This document shows positions 1 through 7,112 of a DNA stretch of 12,291 nucleotides, piece after piece. The stretch is from Mycoemilia scoparia. Lineage: Eukaryota; Kickxellomycota; Kickxellomycetes; Kickxellales; Kickxellaceae. The notes under the pieces were generated by a model. The model saw nothing but the letters and a program-made list of their open reading frames with translations. It did not search any database and had not been told where the DNA came from. How positions within the stretch are numbered: the stretch's first letter is position 1; each line of letters begins with the position of its first letter. The stretch spans positions 1 to 12,291 of the forward strand of contig JANBPU010000411.1 in assembly GCA_027575805.1 (NCBI GenBank), in the 5' to 3' direction. Both the position numbers and the translations under genes were made by a program.

Positions 1-1380
1 TTAATACTACTGCTTTCTATTTTAGTCTGAACAACCTACTATCTGGACTGGCACCTCGGCAACATAAATGCGCCTGATGATTTATAAATAGAACAACACA
101 AGGAATTGTTCTTTTGGTTTCAATGAAAAAAAACTTGGCATAAACGCAAACAGATGCTTTGTTCTTTTAGTATACAATATGGTGACACTACAACAGAATC
201 CGGAGATGTTTATAAAAATAGTTGGCCGAGTATAACAATTATAGGAGGACAATTTTAGTCTGTGGCTTTATTGTTTAGAATTTAAATACCCATCATTTTT
301 GGTAGAGAAATGAATATGATGCAAGTTGAGGAATTGTCAAGCAACTTATACAAAATAAGTTTTTGCTAAACAAATTAGTTTTTTAGGAAAAACCTAACAT
401 TCTAGTCCTTTCTCCAAGAGAGACAAAGTCACCTTAGTTACGGGGAGGAGAGTATATCATATAAGTTACTAAGATGATATATACCAAAAACAGTAGAAGC
501 AATGATGATGGTGGATACCCCAGCCACAGTTGGAACGATAATTTGTCAAGAGTGTGGCTTTGAAACTACCAGCCTTACTTTCTTGGTTGCATAAAAAGTG
601 CTTAACTCCAGTATTTTGCAGTACACTTTTCTCATACATGTAGTATTTTCCATGACAGAAATATAGTCAAGTGCCGAAAGATAAGAAAAATTGGCAGTAG
701 GGAATGAAAAAGAAGGGCTTTTAACCATGCCTTGGCACATGCACATATCTACCATCCCTCCTCTCAAGCAGTAATGATGGACAGAGGGAGCGGATTGTAA
801 ATGTGCTGTTCAGGATTTATGTTCCGAAGGGTCTTCCTGGTGTTATCATTTTGAAGCTGTTTGGTCTAACGGACAGCACTTCCTTTATCTATAGACTTGA
901 ATTGGCGTAGTTCGTTATGTATTTCGGAAAGGTCTGCCCACTAATAACACTGGAAGCAGTATTCTCAAGTACATTTTGTCGGTGTGTGTATTTATGTAAA
1001 ATGGAAAGCAATGGCAGTAACACCTTGCCTTGTCATTTTTGTCACTGTTGGCGAATTCATCAGCCTCTCTAACCATCGCCACTGTGGGTGTTGTGACCTT
1101 CCTCCATTCTACAATATGTGTGGTCAAAGTAGTTAGAGATTAAGGCTATTATAGCTGCCAAGGATACTACTCTCTTTCCGACCCTTCTCACTACTTGACC
1201 AGTCTAGTATTCTGCCCTATAAATTAATACGTGAAAAAAATATGAGTGGAGTTTTGCCAAGGCCGGCCAGTCACTACTCTTCAATATTCCATGGTCACGA
1301 AATATTCTGGCCTTTTAGTGTCCTTTTTATTTTGCCGCATATTTTTCAAAGAAATGAGAGTTGTGTCAGGCACATTTATG
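1..1380. other. Region without a supportable gene
   Basis: AT-rich sequence. Both short reverse-strand reading frames here (546-767 and 915-1127, about 70 codons each) lack recognisable domains, a supporting promoter or a plausible continuation. I saw no tRNA B-box, rRNA or transposon end. The stretch around 1020-1200 is slightly richer in GC than its surroundings and could be old coding sequence, but no frame holds up. Confidence 0.5.
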
Positions 1381-1381
1381 A

Positions 1382-1389
1382 TATAAATA
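1382..1389 (+). promoter_or_regulatory. TATA box (TATAAATA) of the small ORF
   Basis: A good TATAAATA match lies 27 nt before the ATG at 1409 and 138 nt before the in-frame ATG at 1520. The sequence between it and 1520 is poor in G and rich in C/A, including a CA-repeat-like run near 1466-1485. The leaders of the three larger genes in this window look the same. If transcription starts 25-30 nt downstream of the box, the ATG at 1409 would lie at or before the mRNA start. Confidence 0.4.
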
Positions 1390-1519
1390 GCCAGGCATTT
1401 ATGGAACTATGAACTCTTCAAAAACATTGGACTTTTATTCCCACCTATCTACACTGCCATTCAAACACACACGCACACACATCACCATTAAAACAGCCAG
1501 CACAAACCCATCTATTGAT

Positions 1520-1870
1520 ATGTACTCCCTTGCAGAACAAGAACTCCTTTGTGCCCACGGGTTTGCTGCCCAAACAGCTCGTCATAACCATCGTTTTAGC
1601 GGCAACAGCAGCGTCTTTGGCTATGAAACACCAAAGTCCCCAAACCATTACAGCTACTGCAACGATAGCACTACCAATGCCAATATAAGTGCCGATAGAC
1701 ATGCACCACGACCTACATTCCCTACCGACCCTACTCCTACATTCCCTGCCACATCTTCCAGGGTGAACAGCGACTACCACCACTCTAATGATAGTATAGA
1801 ACCAAATGAGCTATTTATGGCCTTTAGAATGACATTAGGGTCTTCAAAGCCAACCTATATTGATATTTAA
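1520..1870 (+). CDS. Hypothetical small protein, 116 aa (153 aa if started at 1409)
   Basis: I do not recognise this protein. The frame is open from 1409 to a TAA at 1868-1870. I prefer the second in-frame ATG (1520) because it follows a TATAAATA box by 138 nt with a G-poor, CA-rich leader, as in the other genes here; the 1409 ATG would fall near the transcription start. The product is hydrophilic and rich in Ser, Thr, Asn, His and Pro. It has no membrane segment or signal peptide. A 15-bp imperfect direct repeat (1712-1726 and 1736-1750) encodes a doubled PTFP motif. A 112-codon frame on the opposite strand (1445-1783) with one hydrophobic stretch overlaps it; at most one is likely real. The ORF could also be chance. 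Confidence 0.33.
   Translation: MYSLAEQELLCAHGFAAQTARHNHRFSGNSSVFGYETPKSPNHYSYCNDSTTNANISADRHAPRPTFPTDPTPTFPATSSRVNSDYHHSNDSIEPNELFMAFRMTLGSSKPTYIDI
1712..1750 (+). repeat. Short imperfect direct repeat, 15 bp twice
   Basis: CCTACATTCCCTACC at 1712-1726 recurs at 1736-1750 with one change (A to G). Inside the small ORF it gives two copies of Pro-Thr-Phe-Pro, and it may reflect replication slippage. Confidence 0.7.
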
Positions 1871-2367
1871 CAACAAAATTATTCATTATTTTCATTTTGC
1901 ATGACATTAATTTACAATCCATTTAGGGTTTTACTATATTTTGCATTGCATATATTAATATATGTCACTAATACTAGATTAGCAAACAGCAATGCTTATG
2001 TATCCAGAATTACAAATATCATACCATAGTAATAAACAAGGCTGGTATAAATTGGCAGGAATTTGAATTCCTAAAAGCATTAATCACCAGGTAATATGAT
2101 TGTTTACTTATAGCAATTTCAAATATTTTTCAAACAAAAACCGAACTAGTTAGCAATGCTATTGAAATGCAATGATACGACAAGATTGATTATATTAATT
2201 CTAATTGATATATACAAATACAGAACAAAGTTTGGGATTGTTATCTAGCTACATATATTTTATAGGCAAAAAACAAAAGAAAACACTAATGAACCGCTGA
2301 GACTGCTATAGCCAATAACAAAAAAGAATTTGTATGTGTTTATAACAGTCGCTAGTAGCCATAGATA
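1871..2367. other. AT-rich intergenic stretch
   Basis: I see no gene, RNA or mobile-element end here. It separates the 3' end of the plus-strand small ORF from the 3' end of the minus-strand gene A, so it is a convergent intergenic region. Confidence 0.6.
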
Positions 2368-2489
2368 TTTGAGGGCGGGTAATTCAGTCTAAGTTGTGTG
2401 TGTGTGTGTGTGTGTGTGCTTCTGTGCTCCTTGTTTCCAATTGCACCAAAAAAGCTGCCAAAACTTAGACTGAATTACCAGCCCTCAAA
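2368..2489. repeat. 28-bp inverted repeat flanking a (TG)12 microsatellite
   Basis: The left arm (2368-2395, beginning TTTGAGGGCGGGTAATTC) and the right arm (2462-2489) are reverse complements over 28 bp with one mismatch, separated by 66 bp. The spacer starts with (TG)12 at 2395-2418. The right arm contains the TGA stop codon (2485-2487) and part of the last codon of gene A. In the gene A transcript this would be a strong 3'-UTR hairpin with a CA-rich loop. Alternatively it is a small MITE-like element of about 122 bp with 28-bp termini that supplied the stop. I see no clear target duplication (at best 2 bp, AT). Confidence 0.85.
2395..2418. repeat. (TG)12 microsatellite
   Basis: There are twelve perfect TG units. 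Read in the sense of gene A this is a (CA)n tract just after the stop codon. Genes B and C also carry CA tracts in their 3' flanks. Confidence 0.97.
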
Positions 2490-3321
2490 TTGCATTATTA
2501 AGTTTAAGGCAACTGGCCAAATAGACAAGCAGGAGATCAACAGTTTTAACGCCAAATTTGAGCACCTTAATTGACTCATCTTTAAAGGTCTTTACATCCT
2601 CGTATAGATTTCCATTTCCGCCACCATAATCTTCTCCGAATTTTTCTTCAAAGTAGATTTTGAATTGATTCTGCAACAATACTGCATCTTCACTAATGAC
2701 AGAAGAAAGAGGAAATTTGAGATTAAAAATTTCCATTGAAAGTCTTTGGCTGAGAAAATCAAGAATATCCACCATGAGGCTATTATTTTGAGCTGGACCT
2801 GTAATGTTGTTGTGGCCAAACAGGTTATAAATAATGTGATTGATGCATTGGCCAAGTCCATGGAGATATTCGTTCATTGACTTTTTCAAATTCTCTTTTG
2901 CTTCTTCATCGTATTGCTTTTCATCTTTAAGTATATTGTCAATCATAGCATATCGTCTGCTGAGAAAATGACGCGGGTTTTCTGGCTCTTCTCCATTAAT
3001 TTCAATCTTGAATGTTTCACCGCCAAAAAATTTATTGATGAGCGGCATAAATTGATAATTATGAGAGCAAGAAAATTTTGCTCTAAAAACAATATTGGTC
3101 ATTCTATCGTTTATGAAGCAACCATAAACAGCATTGGTGTCAGTGCGACATGTCTTCATATAATCATACAATATGTTTTTGACTAAAGAAGGGTTGGTCT
3201 TCAGATTATGGCTCTCATCAAACTCGGTTTTGTCTTTGAGCTTCTCAATAAAAGTCAAACATCTTTCAACCAAGTGAGAACAATCCTTGCCAGCTTGTGT
3301 TTCGAATTCCGGCTGCTCCAT
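2485..3321 (-). CDS. Protein A: uncharacterised 278-aa protein, remote relative of B and C
   Basis: I do not recognise this protein. It is intronless, soluble-looking and largely helical, with no signal peptide or convincing membrane helix; residues 262-272 (DLLLVYLASCL) are the most hydrophobic part. It appears remotely homologous to B and C, with colinear landmarks. FMPLINKFFG at residues 91-100 matches LLPIIRMYYG at 93-102 of B, and ILDFLSQRL at 186-194 matches ILSFIRRYL at 189-197 of B. Between these, both have a KY/RY..I..I segment followed by a helix. The start (MEQPEFE) aligns with the start of B. A TATA-like CATAAATAG lies about 168 nt upstream and a G-poor leader follows. It lacks the acidic C-terminal segment of B and C and ends about 14 residues earlier, its stop lying inside an inverted repeat. 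Family homology is inferred by eye. Confidence 0.8.
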   Translation of the reverse strand: MEQPEFETQAGKDCSHLVERCLTFIEKLKDKTEFDESHNLKTNPSLVKNILYDYMKTCRTDTNAVYGCFINDRMTNIVFRAKFSCSHNYQFMPLINKFFGGETFKIEINGEEPENPRHFLSRRYAMIDNILKDEKQYDEEAKENLKKSMNEYLHGLGQCINHIIYNLFGHNNITGPAQNNSLMVDILDFLSQRLSMEIFNLKFPLSSVISEDAVLLQNQFKIYFEEKFGEDYGGGNGNLYEDVKTFKDESIKVLKFGVKTVDLLLVYLASCLKLNNAI

Positions 3322-3481
3322 TGTGTGTCAGTGTATGAGCACTTTCACAGTAGAGAAAAGAAGGTGGTGTTGGTGTGGTGATGAGTGGTGGAGAAAGATG
3401 TGCGCGTATGTGCTTGTCTGTAGACTGGCTTGGGAATTGGAAAGACGATTAGAACCAATATTTGGTAGGGAAAATTGCTGA

Positions 3482-3490
3482 CTATTTATG
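3482..3490 (-). promoter_or_regulatory. TATA-like box (CATAAATAG) of gene A
   Basis: CATAAATAG reads on the minus strand about 168 nt upstream of the gene A ATG. The boxes of B and C lie 169-170 nt from theirs. The leader between box and ATG is C/A/T-rich and G-poor on the sense strand (about 3322-3475), like the B and C leaders. Confidence 0.5.
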
Positions 3491-4133
3491 TTTCAAAAAC
3501 ATTTTAGTAATGCATCATTTACAACACTACTAATAATAGAGAAAAATTCCTTCTCCTCGCATTGCCACCAAATAAATTCTTTAGGATTAACAAAAGCCAC
3601 TCTCCCCCTCTCTCTTTCTCTCTTTCCCTCCCTTTCTCTGATTACTTGGATTTTTTTCCAAAGAAATTTGGAATTTTGTATAAAGTTTTTACTTTGGAAT
3701 CACACTGTGACACATCTAATAGTTAGTTTTAACAAAATTTGCAAAAATAATATTGGATGGAAAGTCAAAATGTCTACTTTTTTATACTAAAAACACACAA
3801 AAAAATAAAATCATTTGACATTCTCTAGATAATTTGTGATGGTGTGTGTGTGTGTAAGGAAATAAGGAAGAGCAAATTCGTGAGGATATTATCCGAACCA
3901 ACTTTGACTTACAATATATTTTTTATCTTGCATGAAAAATACATCTGTTTTCTTTGTAGAAAACTCCAAGGAGCAATTCCTGTTTCTCACGACTCCAATG
4001 TCACCTACATCCACAAATCTCCACACTACTAATTATGAAGCTCAATAAGTTATATATTTATACTGTCACACTACATACACCAATGCGATACTGTTTCTAA
4101 CTAATTTATATTGGTCATATATAATAGAATCGC
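3491..4133. other. Intergenic region upstream of gene A and downstream of gene B
   Basis: There is no supportable gene. It contains a 40-nt pyrimidine tract (3600-3639), a short TG tract (3843-3855) and AT-rich sequence. The two short plus-strand frames (3488-3790, 3844-4032) read through these low-complexity tracts and look like chance. Confidence 0.6.
3600..3639. repeat. 40-nt pure pyrimidine tract
   Basis: An uninterrupted run of C and T on the plus strand, which is a purine tract on the sense strand of gene A about 280-320 nt upstream of its ATG. It could be a promoter element (GAGA-like or poly-purine) or simple low-complexity sequence. Confidence 0.9.
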
Positions 4134-4141
4134 TTTCAAAC

Positions 4142-4147
4142 TTTATT
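4142..4147 (-). terminator. Poly(A) signal AATAAA of gene B
   Basis: AATAAA on the minus strand lies 185 nt beyond the gene B stop. The matching AATAAA after gene C (7096-7101) sits at the equivalent palindrome position, so the signal is shared. Confidence 0.55.
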
Positions 4148-4215
4148 CAACAACTGCAAAAAATACTAAAAGCAGAATTAGGAGAATGTATGCTCATAAC
4201 AGCCATCCATATTTA

Positions 4216-4230
4216 TGTGTGTGTGTGTGT
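4216..4230. repeat. TG/CA tract in the gene B 3' flank
   Basis: A 15-nt alternating TG run. Its counterpart of identical length is 6985-6999 in the other palindrome arm. Confidence 0.9.
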
Positions 4231-4331
4231 CTGTATTTCCTTTCCAAAAAACATACACCAATACACTATACTCTCGTCGCTACTTAATTATGCATAGGCA
4301 GACAGGCAATCTAAAGCCACTTATTCAAGCT

Positions 4332-5210
4332 CTATTTGCTGTCAATATAATCAAGGAGTTCAGTGAAGTAAACCTCAACAATCCCATTCCCAATTTCTTC
4401 ATTACCTCTGAGAGTTCTGGAATAAAGCTGAAGCTTTCCAGCCCACATATCTTCCGAGTCACCATCAACATCATCTGCAGCATCACCACTATTGTCAAGG
4501 TGATCATTATTCCCTTTAATCATTGAATCATAACAAGCTTTGAGCTTAGGAACCAAAATGGTCTTTTCGTCCTTATTAATCTTAACATAATATTTAATAA
4601 CTGAGTTGACTTTTTGAAATAAATATCTTCTGATAAATGACAGGATTTTCAATTTGCACTGGCCATCTGGTGCTTCAACCATCACACCTTCACAATTGCC
4701 AAATGGCTGAAGTTCAACAAAATCATCCCCAGTCACAAAATCAAGAACTTTCAAAGAAAAAACATAATAGCTATTAAAATTTTCTTGGATTAAATCCAAA
4801 TAAGTCTCAGGGTCAGTTTTAACGCTGTCAATGGCTCCTATAATCCATTTGTATTTCTGGTCAAGAGATGTGTTGCTTTCACTAAATATGAACCAGACAT
4901 CTGTGCCATAGTACATCCTTATTATGGGGAGAAGCACATTGAAATGAAAATCATTAAGAGAAATTTTGAAATAACTAGAAGGTACTCTATCCAGAATGAA
5001 TTTGTTCTTAGTGCTATCCAGGTCTTGTAGGATGGATGTGAGGAGTTGACAGAAGGTGGATTTCATGGAACAAAGAGATGCTTTGGTAACTCCATATTCA
5101 TTGATATTGCTATAGCTCAGAAGCAACCAGATGCATTGCTGGAACTGGTTTAACAGAGCTACGCATATTATGAACTCATGGGACCTGGATCCTGGTTCAG
5201 TATTCGGCAT
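4332..5210 (-). CDS. Protein B: uncharacterised 292-aa protein, inverted paralogue of C
   Basis: Unknown function and no recognised domain. It looks helical and cytosolic, with a hydrophobic N-terminal helix (residues 13-33), LLPIIRMYYG at 93-102, ILSFIRRYL at 189-197 and a very acidic stretch at about 236-254 (DNSGDAADDVDGDSED). Residues 215-292 differ from C at only two positions and the first 24 residues are identical, but the centre is only moderately similar. I start at MPNTEPGS: it gives nearly the same length as C (293 aa), aligns with the start of protein A, and lies 169 nt after a TATATAAA box. The frame stays open upstream for about 50 codons but has no ATG. An ATG at 5350 opens a different frame of 60 codons that overlaps the start, a possible overlapping uORF. 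Confidence 0.85.
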   Translation of the reverse strand: MPNTEPGSRSHEFIICVALLNQFQQCIWLLLSYSNINEYGVTKASLCSMKSTFCQLLTSILQDLDSTKNKFILDRVPSSYFKISLNDFHFNVLLPIIRMYYGTDVWFIFSESNTSLDQKYKWIIGAIDSVKTDPETYLDLIQENFNSYYVFSLKVLDFVTGDDFVELQPFGNCEGVMVEAPDGQCKLKILSFIRRYLFQKVNSVIKYYVKINKDEKTILVPKLKACYDSMIKGNNDHLDNSGDAADDVDGDSEDMWAGKLQLYSRTLRGNEEIGNGIVEVYFTELLDYIDSK

Positions 5211-5371
5211 TGTGCAAAGGGTTTTGAGTGCACAAAGTTGGATATGGAGATGCCACTGTATATGTGCAGTAAATCTGGAGGAATGTATGTATTGGTATGC
5301 AGGTTGTAGGCCAGTTGTTGAAAGATTGGAAAGGGCGACGACAATATCATTTATCAGAATAAACTTCTTGG

Positions 5372-5379
5372 TTTATATA
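5372..5379 (-). promoter_or_regulatory. TATA box (TATATAAA) of gene B
   Basis: TATATAAA on the minus strand, followed by ACCAAG, is mirrored exactly by the gene C box at 5832-5839. It lies 169 nt before the gene B ATG and 29 nt before the out-of-frame ATG at 5350. Confidence 0.7.
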
Positions 5380-5385
5380 GTTTAG

Positions 5386-5828
5386 AAAATGTTTGACATT
5401 GATAAAAGTTATTTTTGATAGAAAAATTTTTGTTGTTACAATTTTTAAAGGGGTATTGATTAAGGCATATATTTTTATAAAAATTGTGACAAAAAAATAG
5501 CATAAAAATTTAAAAACTAGTTTGTCCAATTTTACAAAAAAAAGTCAAAGCTCACAGGGCTTTAGACAAAAAAGGACCCCTAGGAACTCCATATTAATTG
5601 GTCTGTGATTGGGCTAAATCTAAAGACCCAAAAATAATTATTGTATATTTGCTTTCCTACTAAAATCTTAACAAATACATATTACACTCAAGAACTATTT
5701 TATATAAAAAATTTATAGTTAGAGTAATCGTTGTAATAGCAAAAAAAACTTTGGGGAAAATTAAAATACAAAAATTTTAAAATTTTGAATTCCAATAATA
5801 ATTTGTGTTGCTTGAAATATATAGTCAA
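5386..5828. promoter_or_regulatory. AT-rich divergent promoter region at the palindrome centre
   Basis: About 443 bp between the two TATA boxes, with no credible ORF. It is very AT-rich with many A/T runs. It should act as a shared bidirectional upstream region for B and C. Apart from faint similarity next to the boxes, the two halves do not mirror each other, so the centre is either unique spacer or too diverged to align. Confidence 0.6.
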
Positions 5829-5831
5829 GAC

Positions 5832-5839
5832 TATATAAA
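5832..5839 (+). promoter_or_regulatory. TATA box (TATATAAA) of gene C
   Basis: TATATAAA lies 170 nt before the preferred gene C start (6002) and 29 nt before the upstream in-frame ATG (5861). With the usual 25-30 nt to the transcription start, the 5861 ATG would be at the very edge of the mRNA. Confidence 0.7.
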
Positions 5840-6001
5840 CCAAGTAGATTATTATCCTAAATGAAGATTGTCACTATCCTTTCCAATCTTTCAACAACTG
5901 GCCTACAACCTGCACACCAATACATACATTCCTCCAGATTTACTGCACATATACAGTGGCATCTCCATATCCAACTTTGTGCACTCAAAACCCTTTGCAC
6001 A

Positions 6002-6883
6002 ATGCCAAATACTGAACCAGGATCCAGATCCCATGAGTTCATAATATGTGTAGCTCTGTTAAACCAGTTCCAGTACTGCATCTCATTGTTTCTGACCAGT
6101 ACTAATATCAACAGATATGGAATCACTAATGATACACTTGCTTCTCTGAAATTCACCTTCTCTCAACTCCTCACATATATCTGGCAAGACCTGAATGATG
6201 TGTTTAATAAATTCATTAAGTGCAAGATACCTCTTCGTTATTTCAAATTTGCTCTTACTGACTACCATTGTGATGTGCTTGTCCCTCTAGTTAGCATGTA
6301 CTATAGCAGTATAGCTGTATCATCTATCTTGGGTGAAGGTGGCACATATCATGTTAAGAAATACCAATCCCTTATGGAGTTCCTTGATTGTATTAGAAAA
6401 GATCAATATATCTCCCATGACAGATTTGTGAATGAATTTAAGGACTATTCTATGTTTTCATCAGCAGTAATTGATCTTGTGACTGGGGTTAATTTTATTG
6501 ATCTACAACCATTTGGCAATTGTAAAGATGTGTGGGTTAAAGTGACAGAGGACCAGAGTAAATCAAAAATCTTGAAATTCATAGAAGAATACCTGTCTCA
6601 AAAGTCCATCACAATCATCCAATTCTATAAATTTATTGATGATATTGAGAAGACCATTTTGGTTCCTAAGCTCAAAGCTTGTTATGATTCAATGATTGAA
6701 GGAAATAATGATCATCTTGACAATAGTGGTGATGATGCAGATGATGTTGATGGTGACTCAGAAGATATGTGGGCTGGAAAGCTTCAGCTTTATTCTAGAA
6801 CTCTCAGAGGTAATGAAGAAATTGGGAATGGGATTGTTGAGGTTTACTTCACTGAACTCCTTGATTATATTGACAGCAAATAG
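6002..6883 (+). CDS. Protein C: uncharacterised 293-aa protein, inverted paralogue of B (340 aa if started at 5861)
   Basis: Same family as B and unknown function. It has an identical N-terminus (MPNTEPGSRSHEF...), VLVPLVSMYYS at 92-102, LQPFGNC near residue 170 shared with B, an acidic run at about 236-255, and a C-terminus (216-293) almost identical to B. Residues between about 30 and 215 are diverged, with many conservative and radical changes. The frame extends upstream to an ATG at 5861, adding 47 residues. I prefer 6002 because the extension cannot exist in B (a one-base length difference puts the B ATG out of frame), protein A aligns without it, and the TATA spacing then agrees for all three genes. 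It is followed by a CA tract and AATAAA. Confidence 0.85.
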   Translation: MPNTEPGSRSHEFIICVALLNQFQYCISLFLTSTNINRYGITNDTLASLKFTFSQLLTYIWQDLNDVFNKFIKCKIPLRYFKFALTDYHCDVLVPLVSMYYSSIAVSSILGEGGTYHVKKYQSLMEFLDCIRKDQYISHDRFVNEFKDYSMFSSAVIDLVTGVNFIDLQPFGNCKDVWVKVTEDQSKSKILKFIEEYLSQKSITIIQFYKFIDDIEKTILVPKLKACYDSMIEGNNDHLDNSGDDADDVDGDSEDMWAGKLQLYSRTLRGNEEIGNGIVEVYFTELLDYIDSK

Positions 6884-6984
6884 AACTTGAATAAGTGGCT
6901 TTAGATTGCCTGTCTGCCTATGCATAATTAAGTAGCGACGAGAGTATAGTGTATTGGTGTATGTTTTTTGGAAAGGAAATACAG

Positions 6985-6999
6985 ACACACACACACACA
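6985..6999. repeat. CA tract in the gene C 3' flank
   Basis: A 15-nt alternating CA run, the reverse complement and same length as 4216-4230. Confidence 0.9.
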
Positions 7000-7095
7000 T
7001 AAATATGGATGGCTGTTATGAGCGTACATTCTCCTAATTCCACTTTTACTAATTTTTTGTGGTTTATTAATGTGCCTTTTCTTTTGCAGTTGCTA

Positions 7096-7101
7096 AATAA
7101 A
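7096..7101 (+). terminator. Poly(A) signal AATAAA of gene C
   Basis: AATAAA lies 213 nt after the gene C stop, at the palindrome position equivalent to the gene B signal, within TGC/TTG-type context conserved in both arms. Confidence 0.55.
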
Positions 7102-7112
7102 GCTTGAAAATA

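Larger units (their letters stand above)
4134..7112. repeat. Large imperfect palindrome (inverted duplication) carrying genes B and C
   Basis: The left arm (about 4134-5385) and right arm (about 5829-7112) are reverse complements in order and orientation; each carries TATA box, leader, gene, 3' UTR with CA tract, and AATAAA. The central spacer is about 443 bp. Identity is uneven. The outer segments (about 4165-4566 against 6650-7048) show roughly eight differences in 400 bp, including nearly unchanged 3'-UTR sequence. The inner segments (about 5130-5345 against 5870-6083) show about eight in 215 bp. The middle of each arm (about 4567-5129 against 6084-6649) is strongly diverged. Arm limits are by eye; outside them similarity fades. 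Confidence 0.95.

Noticed and set aside
546..1127. Two minus-strand frames of about 70 codons (546-767, 915-1127)
   Set aside because: Short, with no recognisable domain, no mutual continuity and no promoter evidence; the length is expected by chance in AT-rich DNA.
1445..1783. Minus-strand 112-codon frame with a hydrophobic stretch
   Set aside because: It overlaps the longer plus-strand ORF, which has a TATA box and leader. Its repeated GREC motif is the reverse reading of a short nucleotide duplication, and no promoter was seen. It is not excluded.
3287..4032. Three plus-strand frames upstream of gene A and after gene B
   Set aside because: They read through the reverse complement of the gene A leader, the pyrimidine tract and the TG tract. 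Composition is low complexity and there is no conservation signal.
5861..6001. 47-residue N-terminal extension of protein C as the genuine start
   Set aside because: It is not available in B because of a one-base difference, has no counterpart in A, and would start only 29 nt after the TATA box. I kept it as an alternative.
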